Source: Perkinsus olseni (Eukaryota; Perkinsozoa; Perkinsida; Perkinsidae). Taken from it: DNA of 64,000 nt. Under the pieces are notes generated by a model, which saw nothing but the letters and a program-made list of their open reading frames with translations, was not told the origin of the DNA and made no database searches. The stretch spans positions 30,041 to 94,040 of the forward strand of contig JABANP010000182.1 in assembly GCA_013115135.1 (NCBI GenBank), given 5' to 3'. Positions 34,021-44,658 of this stretch are shown here, one piece after another (position 1 is the stretch's first letter; the number at the start of each line of letters is the position of its first letter). The position numbers were made by a program, and so were the translations under genes.

Positions 34021-34042
34021 CTACAGTCAGTGTAGTACAGTG
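34021..34042. repeat. 22-bp palindromic footprint, u = CTACAGTG (copy 1)
   Basis: One mismatch. Perfect in copy 2 at 50463-50484; plain 8-mer in copy 3 at 63588-63595. Confidence 0.9.
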
Positions 34043-34935
34043 CCTGACACCGACCCCTTGCGATGAATAACGGTGACGTACACTGTGTCTCCCGCAGAGG
34101 ACTACTTTGGATTTTCCCTCGGCATAAGAAGTATATTAAGGGGCCTTTTCTTACCATTAATTACCGTCCTCGCGAGATAATCTCGTGAACGGTCGGACAT
34201 GTTCACGAGCCCTGACTTGGCAACTTTCTCCTGGAACTCTGGAAGGTCTCCTGAGTCTGCTGAGCAGGCTCGGCTCCTGCGCTCAGTAACGGGTGCCTGA
34301 GAGGCTTAGTGAGAGATCTCCATCAAATCACAGAGTTATCGAAAAGCAAGGAGGGAGTACGGTGCCACGTAATAGTGGTTTCTACTGTGAGAACCACCGT
34401 ACTACCTCCGAACAAAGGGGGGAGGGCGAAGTACTCCAGAAGGTCAACGCCGGTGACGTCGCGACGTGGGGACACTGTCCCGGTACAGTCGAGGTTGGGG
34501 AGTTCCAGATACTTTGCGAGTTCCTCGACAGACGCGGACGATTAAGAGGGGATCTTGGGAGGTCCACCGAGTGTCTAAGCACCAGCTGTTGCTCAGTCGT
34601 GGCTCACAGCCTTGAATACTAGTCGGGGGATATGTGAGAGCGTCTATTGTATGCTCTATTCTGGTCGATGGACTGCTAGCCTAGCTTACACGCATGCACA
34701 ACTGAACAGGATAAGCTTTAGTAGCAGCAAAAACTTCCGGACTAGATGTCTGATGAGCGCCTGTAGTGAAGGGACAAACGGACAACTAGCAAAGCCGTAA
34801 GTAGAGACCAGATGTAGGCAACTTTACGCTGTCTGCTTCCTTCTGACATTTCCGTATATAGCACCTATCTTACGCGGAGTAAGAATCGTATGGTGAGAGG
34901 CTATGATCTGCGTAGACCCTGGATACCTTCACACC

Positions 34936-36593
34936 ATGGCCACCTTCCAGCAGCTCATTCTCCTGCTCTGCTCCGCTCCTGCGCTGATAATGGTGGACGG
35001 TGGCTTAGCTCCTGAGAGTGCCGGCAACGACAACAACAACCTGCAACCCATTCCCGAAGAATGCCTCGGTGGTTTCAGAAGCTCGGCCTTTCGAGGGTGA
35101 GTTCGAACTTCCCTGGGCGGGGTTCATCGTTCCATGGGAGAGCGCCTACAAGAGAGGGCGCCTCGATTCTTCTATATCACGATATCCCGAGGATGTTTTG
35201 CTCTCATCAGTGAGATATGCATGCCGCCCTTCTTGAACCATATGATCGTGCAAGCGGCCACATCGACAATCAGGGACGAGCTAAGGAGTAAGTGAGAGAG
35301 ACCGCCCGTTGGGATACTAATCTGTCACTCAGGCAAGATGTCAGTGACAAAACCTACTTCCTGGTTGAGCTATACCATGTCACTTTCTCCGAAGAGGGTA
35401 AGACGGGTATGAGCTAGCTCAGGCGCTGGCCCGGCGCCGCTGTTTCTTGTTATCTCCTCAACATTTCCTCGTCTTCCCCAGGTGCGACTTATGAGAATCA
35501 GCTCCGTGTTGGCCCACAAGACTACCTCATTCATACCGTGATTGAGGAACCCCGCCAAGATCAATCAGCTGACCTCCCTCAGTTCATTGTCCGCACTGTT
35601 GAGGTCGTCTCGTTGACCCCAAGGAGACATCTTATGCCCCACGAGTCCCCAATATTCCGTAGGATGCTCCAAACGAAGACCACTGTGGCCCCAGAAAGTG
35701 AGAAGTTCAGCTTCACAACTCAGATCGATGGGGTCCTTTGGGGCAAAACTACTCTAACACGTTCTTATTATCGCCACATGCCTCCTGAGGGCGTCGAGAT
35801 CAAGGGGATACTCATACAGTACCACGGTTGGGGTGGCTCATGCGAGGAGTGGGAGAAGTACTCTAAGACGTCCACTTTTACCGATGAACACGGCCTGATT
35901 TTGATAACCGCCTGCGGGAGTAATTACGGATGGCATTCAAGGGCTCTCTACTCGGTGAACGGATGGAATGCGGGTACCTGCTGCATTCAGAGACAAGACA
36001 TCGACGATGTGGAGTACACGAAGATTATCCTCGAGAGGGAGAACAAAAAAAATCTGCCCGTCTATGGTTACGGTTACAGTAATGGTGGTATGATGGTGGA
36101 ATCCCTTTTGTGCCACAAAGTCATTCAAGGAGCCGTCGCCGTCAATGCTGTATTGGCTTTGAATCCTGGTCTACAAGGGAGCTTCAAGACCTGTGATAAT
36201 ATCTATAATAATGCTTCCTTGGGTCCAAAGCCTTCAGTGCCAAGGGTGGCCAGTGTACACTGCATCGATGATGAAGTCGTTCCCTACAAGGGTTCAGTCT
36301 TGAGCAAAGATGATACTATCTGGGGCACCGCCACTCTTTTCCCAAGAACCAACAGAGATATCAGACGTTGGGCCCGTAGATTCGGATGCGCGGAGAAGGA
36401 CACTACTTTGGCTCCGTTCAACGGGACATCACTGAAGGAGTGGAACTGTCCAGGAGAGCAGCGCACCGTCTCTATCAAGAGGTCCAACTGTGGCAAGGAC
36501 AAAGGGTGGCTCGAGTACGCCCATTCTGTTGTCAGAACCGACGAGTTCGACCCGGCCAAATGGGCTGTTGATTTCTTTCTTCACCTTGACTAA
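34936..36593 (+). CDS. secreted PHB-depolymerase/feruloyl-esterase-like hydrolase, gene A
   Basis: Near-identical to gene D (51382). Exons 34936-35096, 35211-35291, 35333-35397, 35482-36593 give 472 residues. The signal peptide is MATFQQLILLLCSAPALIM. The alpha/beta-hydrolase domain in exon 4 has ILIQYHGWGG (oxyanion strand-turn), nucleophile GYSNGG, acid HCIDDEVVPY and base EYAHSVV, as in LpqC/PHB-depolymerase-type esterases. Relative to D, 7 bases are missing at the exon 2 donor. The GTAAGT donor created there shifts the frame, but GTGAGA a few bases on keeps it, so splicing decides whether A is functional. Confidence 0.85.
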
Positions 36594-37789
36594 TCTTTTC
36601 ATTAGGCCTTCAGCTGCAAAACTGGTCAGCTGCTTCTACTTCTCCTCATTCCAGCAGAACTTCATTACCCTGCCATAATGGCCATGGCGTTAATGATGAG
36701 TTCGGGATGTATGACGATAATCGGAGTCTGATCAGCGGACTCAATCTTTCTATTTCCGCATTTCTTTGTAGAACATTTCCCCGTCTTTCCTACGTTGGCA
36801 CTCAAAGCGTGAATGCAATTTCCCCTACCCTCTTCGACACGCATGATTGCATCCGTTGTCTGCGCGGCGTAGTATTACCAAGTTCGTTGAGATAGTCACT
36901 GTGACATAGTCACACAAGTTTATATAAAATACCGTTGATTCAACACCGGTATTCCAGGATGTCTTCGAGTAGTGTTTGGTCACAGCATTCAGGTTGGTGA
37001 ACATTCCGGAGGCCAGAGGAATGGGAGTACTTTAGAAGTACTACTTCTCGTTCTCATGCTATCTCTGAAAATATCTGGCTCGGGTCTCGTTGGCTCGAGC
37101 GCATCGGTCGTCACACAAGCGTTGTCTTCGTGAATACGAGCTGATATTGCGCTGTAACGTGATCGACATATTGAGGTACATGCTCATTGATCATAGGGCA
37201 GATCGTCAGCAGCAGATAGTGCAGATCCCAGGGCCTGAAAGTAGTCAGCCCTGCTGGAGACTACTTTGAGCACATCCTACTCACAGTACGTTCAATCCTA
37301 TGACAAGGAATGCACGCAGTTGCTGGGGCGAACAGACGTACAGCGAACAAAGGCGCACAGGGAGCATGTGAGTTCGCAGCAGCAATAGAGGTGGCTGTCG
37401 CTAGAGTGCATGCGTGCCACGCGGCGGAGGGACGGATGGACGCACGACTGCCAAAACCACACTACGGAACCAGTTGTAGGTAGCGAGTTTGGGATTATCG
37501 AGAAACACTTCTACCGCACAAGCTCTCCGTGAGAATCGCTAGAATAGTTTACCGTCTGCCGCCGACTAACGATACGCAGGAGCCTTTTAGACCCAAATTG
37601 AAAGTCATTCTTACCAGAGTGCACACCAGCCGAGGGTACTGTTGTTTCTCAACTACACTAGCCTTGTGCAGCGAGATGTTTGTGCGGCTGTCTGCTTCCT
37701 CCTAGTGTTTTGCTACAGACTATAGCCTAAAGCGTGTCCCTCACGAGGCCTCGGAATGCAATCAAACGGGTGGGCTCAGGGTACGTTCA
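36594..37789. other. spacer between esterase A and B
   Basis: No supported gene. The part to 36971 belongs to the repeated unit. 36972-37789 is absent from the second array because a deletion there joins unit A's 3' flank to the tail of B. Confidence 0.6.
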
Positions 37790-39467
37790 ATGACTGCCCT
37801 GCAACTCCCCCTCCTGCTGCTCTGCTACGCTCCAGCAGCTGTTCTGATACTGATGGACGATGAAGCAGCTTCTGCGAGTGTCGGCAATGATAAACTTCAA
37901 CCGTTTCCCGCTGAATGTCGCGGAGGTTTCAGAAGCCCGGCCTTCAGAGGGTGAGATCGAATTTCCCTGGGTGATTCGACTGGTTGACTACGGGAATTAT
38001 CTGAGGACGATATCCTGAAGATGTTTTGTTCTCATCAGCGAGATATGCGTGCCGGCCTTCTTGGACCAAATGATTGTGCACATTGCCACACCGACAATAC
38101 GGGACGAGCTCAGAAAACTAGGGTGAGTTCAGGAACAAACACACGCGGCGTGTGACACGCCTTTTGATACGGCTTTGATAATTTTCCCTCTGGTTGAACG
38201 TAAGTGACAGAGGCTTCTTCAACGTTGAGCTATACAGTGTGACCGTCTCAAACGAAAGTAAAGCGGTTACGAGTTGTCTCAGCTCAGTGTCGCTGTTCCT
38301 CATAATCTCCTCGTCCCTCCCCTTGCTTCTCAGGTACAACTCATGAGGACTATCTTAGTGCAGTCCCTGGAGGCTACCTCATCTATACCGTGATTGTTGA
38401 GACCCCGCATGATCCATCAGCTCTCTCTCCCAGTTCACTGTCCGCACCGTCGAAGTTCTCTCGATGTCCCCAAGGAGGTATCTCATGGCCCACGAGACTC
38501 CAGTACGTAGGATGCTCCAGGCTGAAGACCTGATGAGCCTGAGGAGGAGACTGAGCCGAAGGATACCCCAGGAAGTGAGAAGTTCAGTTTCAATGTGGAG
38601 ATTGATGCATCGTGGTGGCAATGGGATGATGAAAGAACTATAACACGTTCTTATCATCGCCGCCTCCCTCCTGAGGGCGTCGTGATCAAGGGTATACTCA
38701 TACAGTACCACGGTTGGGGTGGCACATGCGAGAAGTGGGAGAACTACTCTATGACGTCTACTTTCACCGACGAACACGGCCTTATTTTGATAACCGCCTG
38801 TGGTAGTAACTTTGGATGGTACTACACTTCGGGTTGGTACGCGGGGGTATGCTGCGTTGACGATCATAGAATTGATGATGTTGGGTACACGAAGACTTTA
38901 CTTGAAAGAGAAAACAAGAACAACTTGCCCGTCTATGGCTATGGTTACAGTAATGGTGGTATTTGGAATGTCTTATGTCATAAAGTTTTCAAGGGGCCGT
39001 GGCCGTCAGCGGTGTACTTGCTTTGGAGCCTGGTCTAAAAGGTAGTTTCGACACCTGTGATGATATGTATAATGACGCTAACTTCGGGCCGAAGTCGCCG
39101 GTGCCAAGAGTGGCCAGCATGCACTGCATCGATGATGAAGTGGTGCCATACAATGGCTCAGAACTGAACCCCCCGAGTCCTGGCTCGCCTTGGCCTCAGA
39201 CCAAGTTCCCGAGAACCAACAGGGATATCAGACGTTGGGCCGGTAGGCTCGGATGCGCGAGGAAGGAGACTACCAAGACTGAGTTGAATGAAGAGATGAC
39301 ACTGAAAGAGTGGAAGTGCCCAGGAGAGGAGCGCGTCGTCTCTACTTATAAAGAGGTTCGACTGCGGCAAGGACAAAGGGTGGCCCGATTTAGCCCATTC
39401 TGTTGTCAGAACAGACGAGTTCGACCCTGCAAGATGGGCCGTTGATTTCTTTCTTGGTCTGAACTAA
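37790..39467 (+). pseudogene. esterase-like gene B, degenerate
   Basis: Exon 1 (37790-37950, 161 nt as in A) encodes signal peptide MTALQLPLLLLCYAPAAVLI. Exon 2 is 38039-38122. The exon 3 acceptor has lost its AG (CTCTGG where paralogues have TTTCAG). Exon 4 has several frameshifts: near 38430, a small deletion at about 38955 just after GYSNGG (giving GGIWNV), and one near 39350. The nucleophile motif GYSNGG and HCIDDEVVPY survive. The last codons read as in A up to the stop at 39465-39467 in another frame. Confidence 0.8.
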
Positions 39468-39854
39468 TCTTTTTATCAGGACTTCAGCTGCGAAACTGAT
39501 CAGCTGATCCTACTTCTGATTCCAACAGAGCTCCATTACCCTGCCAGAATTGCCATGGTGCTAATGAGTAGCTCAGGATGTATGATGATTAGATCCGAGT
39601 ATATTTCATTTCCGTTCGACAGATTCCCGTCCCTTACTACCTTAGCCGACGAGGTGTATGTGCCACTTCCCCACACCTTCGACACGCGATGATTGCATCC
39701 GTTGTTATTCCTGTGTACTACGCAGTGCGTAGTAATATCAACTTTTTCATAAGATAGAGTCACTTGAATTTCTATGAAAGACCTTCCACTTAACACAGGT
39801 CTTCTACCTTATTCTCGTAGTAGTGTTGAGTCCCAGCAGTTGCAAGGATGACGG

Positions 39855-39876
39855 TCTAGAACTTCTAGACTAGAAG
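39855..39876. repeat. 22-bp palindromic footprint, u = TCTAGAAG
   Basis: Perfect. Plain 8-mer at 54008-54015. Confidence 0.95.
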
Positions 39877-40343
39877 GCTAACGGAAATGAATCGCTTTAC
39901 GTTTTCTATCGTTGCAATATAAATTATCACGCACCATGCATTTTCAGAGACGACATGGTAACAGCATGTATCTCATGAATCCCCACAGTCACAGCAGTGG
40001 GATACAGCAATGCTGTAACAGCATGCGCAATCTAACGAGTCCCTTTCGTGTCACCGGCACAACTTTTTACCCAGAGCTCATATGGACCTGAGATTTCAAC
40101 TATGAGCTCTCCTCACACTGCTATATGGTTTAAACATGTCGCGGACCGAATTATCGAACAAAAAATTTCGAATCTCGGGCCGAGATATTTGTAGCAATCA
40201 CTTTTCGTCTTCGTGGCCTTTCGATGACTGTAACTAGTGGGAAGTCAGAAAGCTCATTCATGAATGATAAAGATGGTTCAGCAGTCTCGCACTGCACGCG
40301 ATGATGCAAACCTGTGGAAGCCCAAGCTGAATTTCGAGCTGAT

Positions 40344-40733
40344 GGGCCCTCGGTGGGATAGTCGGCACGAGCTCCTTGAGCGCGGTGGGTGAACCCATTT
40401 GTAGAAGCATCTCGCCGTTGACGTCGGCGAAGGAAAAGTCCACGGTGATGCTGCCGAGGAAGGTGAGCGGCTTCAGCGCGCCCAGGACCTCCGCCGCGGT
40501 CGACTTACGGGTGACTCTAAGAGGTCCGCTTGGCGAGCCGCTGGGTCCATTGCTCGCTGAGCTGAAAGCGGGGGAGCCGTCTGGCTTGGTCATGCGAAAA
40601 ACAAATAATGGTAGAGAACTGCAGCCGTCTACATCATGCTGCGACAACGAGTGATGAAACGGCGCGAAAGATATGGGGCGCGCTCCCGTGGCGTGCTAGT
40701 CACTTCGTGTGCGAACACACGCCGCGAATATAG
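40344..40733 (-). mobile_element. inserted fragment of a retrotransposon gag
   Basis: About 390 bp present here but missing from the matching place near 54500. The minus strand from ATG 40593 reads VNGEMLLQMGSPTALKELVP, aligning with VDGEMLLQMTTPATCKELLP of the gag at 7310 and the preceding LGFLSG-like block. It is a 5' piece of a related, more diverged element inserted after (or deleted since) the array duplication. No target duplication is evident. Confidence 0.75.
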
Positions 40734-40956
40734 GCTCCGTGAGTCTGAAAAGGGGGTTTCGGATCCTGCCAGAAGGAAAGGAAGCTGATCTGGTTGACTG
40801 TGCGGTACAGTCTGTCCCCCTGAGGAATGCTTCTTGACAATCTGTCTGATGGCATTGCATGTCGGATCGACACTGTCGAGACTACAGAGCCTCCAACTGA
40901 AGTTCAGTTACTGAACACATCGCCAAGAGTATAACTAAACCGGAACCGGCGTATGA

Positions 40957-40998
40957 CTATAAACTCACTGTGAGTTTATAGACAAACTGTGAGTTACT
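40957..40998. repeat. palindrome in B-C spacer, 12-bp arms
   Basis: CTATAAACTCAC-T-GTGAGTTTATAG within this interval. The second array has a longer version with 18-bp arms at 54757-54793. Confidence 0.85.
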
Positions 40999-41087
40999 CA
41001 CACACAGGAGGTCGCGCAGTTGGGTCTGTGCCTACCTTAGTCGAAATGCTCGAGGGCAAGGCGAACTCTGAAGCCTCACCCGAGAAG

Positions 41088-41109
41088 AAGCAGACTCTGC
41101 TTAGCAGAG
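41088..41109. repeat. 22-bp palindromic footprint, u = AAGCAGAG
   Basis: Perfect. Plain 8-mer at 54897-54904. Confidence 0.95.
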
Positions 41110-41139
41110 GAGAGCTCACTCAGAGAGAGGACAGCTAGA

Positions 41140-41580
41140 CAGCCTAGCCTGGGCTAGCTGTTGGGCTAGCTGTTGGGCGAGCTGTTAGGCTAGGGCCCAA
41201 CACAAAGCTACAGCACGCGAAAACAAGGAGTCTGACTATGTTGAGGAAGGACGTAGGGTCCAGACTCTGGGAGATCATTTTGCGAACCGAACCGCTCGGC
41301 GGTCCGTGGGCATCAGGAACGCGCGTACACGCGAATCTCGACTGGAATGGATAGAATATGCTATAATTCCCATTATACTCGACCATCATGCCCCTCCCGG
41401 GAGATGGTGAGTAAACCAGTGCGGTTGTTATTACTAATAAGCTCGCACGCATTGCGGCTCGCAATTTGCGAGCGCATAAACGGACGCACTGCTAGCTGAG
41501 ACCCTCAGCTAGCTGAGGGACAATGTCCCTCAGCCTGAGGGACAGTAGCGTCCCTCAGCTAGTGTTCCTGGGGCACTGTC
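41140..41580. repeat. hairpin-rich 5' flank of C-type esterase genes
   Basis: GGGCTAGCTGTT-like tandem words (41150-41190) and TGTCCCTCAG-C-CTGAGGGACA (41524-41544). The flank recurs upstream of E (about 54960-55380) and F (about 59390-59700), so it probably contains the shared promoter region. Confidence 0.6.
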
Positions 41581-42585
41581 AGAGAGGCACCAAGGAGTCT
41601 TACTTAGAGAGTGAGCTTGGACGTATCCTCGATGATGCGATGATCGATGATTACCAACAATACACAACAGCAGCGAAGTTCAACTATGATAGTTGAGATA
41701 ATCTCCACTGCTGCAGGGGATTGGCACCATAGTGCGTCCAGTTCGCGACTTACCCGGCATGAATTGGTAATCAGCCGTGATGACGTTAGGCGCTGAAAGA
41801 ATTGAGCTGTGCACCGGTAATGCATGGTTTGACCTTGCAGACATTATCGCAGACTTGGATATCCTCGTAAGTATGGTTGCATCACAGCACCTCGTTGCTC
41901 TGCTCTACTTCCCCCCGGCAGCGGTTCTGGGACTGGTAGACAATGCTGGCGGAACCCTCAGGAGAGTCGGCAGGAGAGACGCCTTGCATCCCATTCCTCT
42001 ACAATGCCTCGAAAATGACATCGATGATCCGGTGTCTTTCAGGTGAGTGACTCTCTCGGCCTGGCCTCTCTCATCCGACGATCTCCTGAGGATGTTCTGC
42101 TCTCATCAGCGAGGAATGCATCCCGCCTTTCTTGAATCGGATGCTTGTGCAGGCAGCTACCTCCAGGATGAAAGACGAGCTCAGGAGAATGAAGTGAGTG
42201 AGAGGCCTCACGGTGAGGCCCTCACCTGCTGAGATAATAATCTGCCATCCAGGCTACATGTTAGCGACAATACCTACTTCGAAGTTTATTCGTATAGGGT
42301 GAACTTCTCAGACAAGGGTAAGGCGGGTTCGAGCTGCCTCAGGTCGGCTGAGCTGATTTCTCGAAGGCATCACTGTATCATTGAGATGAATTATGTCACA
42401 TAGTATCTGCTCCTTTCATATCCGTCTCAGGTGTAACCTTCACGAACAAGCTTCTTGTACTCCCTCAATATTACTCCATCGACACCGTGATCGATGAGCC
42501 CTACCAAAACCAGTCAGACGACGCTCCTCAGTTCAGCGTCCGAATCTCAATTGGCCTACCCGTGGTTAGAGGAAGACATATTGTG

Positions 42586-42607
42586 ATCAAGGTCCTTGAT
42601 TCAAGGA
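42586..42607. repeat. 22-bp palindromic footprint in esterase C, u = ATCAAGGA
   Basis: Perfect. Plain 8-mer in copy F at 60780-60787. Shifts the reading frame. Confidence 0.95.
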
Positions 42608-42907
42608 GGACGCGCCTGCTGGTGAAGTCAGACTGAAGGGCATTCCAGGGAGTGAGAAGTTCAGCTTCGAAATGGATATTGATGGGTGGTTTGGCAAAAC
42701 TACTCTAACACGTTCTTATTATCGCCACATGCCTCCAAAAGGTGTCGAGATAAACGGAATTCTCGTTCAATATCATGGTTACCATGAAACCTGCGAGAAG
42801 TGGGAGAACAAATTTAATAATAGCCTCTTGGCCGACAAGTACGGCCTGATATTGATTACTGCCTGTGGTAGCTCATATGGCTGGTATTCAAACTATATCG
42901 AGTCTGT

Positions 42908-42929
42908 ACACGGAATCCGTGTCACGGAT
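42908..42929. repeat. 22-bp palindromic footprint in esterase C, u = ACACGGAT
   Basis: Perfect. Plain 8-mer in copy F at 61088-61095. Shifts the reading frame. Confidence 0.95.
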
Positions 42930-43168
42930 GGAACGCGGGTATCTGCTGCCTCAAAAGAGACGATATCGATGATGTTAATTACACGAGAATCATCCTCGAA
43001 AGAGAGAACAAGAACAACTTGCCCGTCTATGGTTACGGTTTCAGTAATGGTGGTATGATGGTTGAATCCCTCCTGTGCCATAAGGTTATTCAAATGGCGA
43101 TATCGGTTAATGGTGTACTGGCTCTGAAACCTGGCTTGAACGGGACTTTCAAGACCTGTGAATCACGG

Positions 43169-43219
43169 GCATTATTATAGATAATATCGCAGGCTGTGAT
43201 ATTATCTATAATAATGCCA
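43169..43219. repeat. inverted duplication in esterase C
   Basis: GGCATTATTATAGATAATAT and its reverse complement, 21-bp arms with a 9-nt loop. Absent from A, D, E and F. Larger than the 14-bp class. Confidence 0.9.
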
Positions 43220-43904
43220 CCTTCGGCCCGAAGCCTCCAGTGCCAAGGGTGGCCAGCATACACTGCCTCGATGATCAATGGGTACCCTACAATGGTTCAA
43301 TCTACGGGAAAGACGTTAAACGGTACTTCAGCTCCAACCTTCTCCCGAGGACCAACAGAGATATTAGACGATGGGCGAGTAGATTTGGATGTGAAAGGAA
43401 GGTAACGAATACAACAAGGATCAAGCCGTGGCTGAGACTGAAGGAGTGGAAGTGTCCTGGAGAAGAGAGAGCCGTATCTATCAAGAGGTTCAACTGCAGC
43501 TATCACGGTTCAGCCCATAAAGTTATCAAAACTCAAGATCTCGACCCCGCTGACTGGGTCACCAAATTCTTCCTTGGCCTTCCCTGAACATTTTCTATGA
43601 ACACAGCTGGATAACTGATCAGCTGGTGTTCATCACGCATGTCAAATGCAGCATGTGTTAACTTTTTCCGTTGTCTTGCCCCTGACCTGTGGCATCGAAT
43701 CGCGCATGTGCCAGGCTTTTCTTGTTACATCCACATGTGATGTGCCACTCGCGACCCGATGCGCTTATGACGGGCGCATCGGATGTACGGGCAGCATTCT
43801 GATCCGTAGTATCATTTATATTATCAGGATGAGATGACGGAATCGTTCAAGACATTATCCTTTCAAGACGCTTCTCGCATGACATCGTCGAGTCGTGTTG
43901 GGAG

Positions 43905-44043
43905 TGGAAGTGTCCTGGAGAAGAGAGAGTGGTGTCTATCAAGAGGAAAAACTGCAGCTTTCATGGTTCAGCCCACACAGTTGTTAGAACTCAATATCTC
44001 GACCCCGCTGAATGGCGCATCAAATTCTTTCTTGGTCTCCCCT
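43905..44043 (+). pseudogene. 3' fragment of an esterase gene
   Basis: Begins GAGTGGAAGTGTCCTGGAG and runs to the stop, matching the last ~46 codons of C/E (WKCPGEE to FFLGLP-type end). Joined to the 3' flank of C at a GGAG microhomology. The following bases to about 44292 match the 3' flank of E. Confidence 0.8.
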
Positions 44044-44322
44044 GAAAATTTTCTATTTAAACAGCTGGATGACTGATACACGTTCGTCCGGCACTTCACA
44101 TGTGTTAACTTTTTAGCAATTGCATCATCCATGACGATTACGCTAATGACGCCTAGCTTGCGCCAGAAGCAGGATGATGATCGTGCTCAGATCCGATTAA
44201 GTGAGTGAGCATCACTTTCGTATTTCAATTTCGCATTTTTTATTGTCTTGTCCCAGGTCGTGGGGCCCACGACTTGTGGCATTGAAACGCCAGATGAAAT
44301 CAAAACACTTGACTCGCACGCT

Positions 44323-44418
44323 GCTCCCCCCGGCCCCCCGTCCAATGTTGCTTGAGACTGCCATGTTCGGCCAACCGGGTCATCGGCTCTCAACATTGGA
44401 TGGGGGGTAGGGGGGGGC
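44323..44418. repeat. GC-rich inverted repeat beside the Rep gene
   Basis: Arms 44323-44350 and 44391-44418 (GCTCCCCCC..., TCCAATGTTG) pair over about 28 bp with a few mismatches and a 40-nt loop. Possible terminal hairpin or origin of the Rep element. Confidence 0.8.
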
Positions 44419-44658
44419 TCGTCCGCAACAACTCAATGTTACCCACGCTTCTCACAATTACTTTTGCGTTTAACTGCAGCAGACAGCTTCACGGATGCTG
44501 CTCTGGCCTGCGAAGTCGAAGACATGCCTTCGGAAAAGAACTGCAACTTCCTGCTCGCCGGGTTAATTGCTCTCAACTCGATAGCATCAAGGCCGATACA
44601 CAAACTTATATATCGCATACCGAGCAGGCGAATACCCGACCGTCACCCGGAGTACGAG

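Larger units (their letters stand above)
29663..36971. repeat. segmental repeat unit, copy 1
   Basis: Matches 45952-53426 at very high identity in the same orientation, offset 16,289 bp at the left edge. Both edges are sharp: left GATCCTGAACAGATCC, right GTCTTCGAGTA. It contains LINE debris, a hypothetical frame and esterase gene A. Differences between copies are mostly discrete indels, including many of exactly 14 bp. Confidence 0.95.
41873..43587 (+). pseudogene. esterase-like gene C, broken by palindromic insertions
   Basis: Exons 41873-42042 (signal peptide MVASQHLVALLYFPPAAVLG), 42110-42193, 42253-42317, 42431-43587 follow the A/D structure. Exon 4 carries three extra segments relative to copy F: 14 bp at 42586-42607, 14 bp at 42908-42929, and 38 bp near 43161-43198 that forms a 21-bp inverted repeat with following sequence. 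Together they add 66 bp, so the original frame returns for the last part (HCLDDQWVPY to stop), but the middle, including the GFSNGG nucleophile region, is out of frame. Splice sites look intact. Confidence 0.85.

Noticed and set aside
41144..41464. 106-codon minus frame conserved in three flanks
   Set aside because: Conservation follows the duplicated 5' flank as a whole; the frame differs in length and is interrupted between copies.
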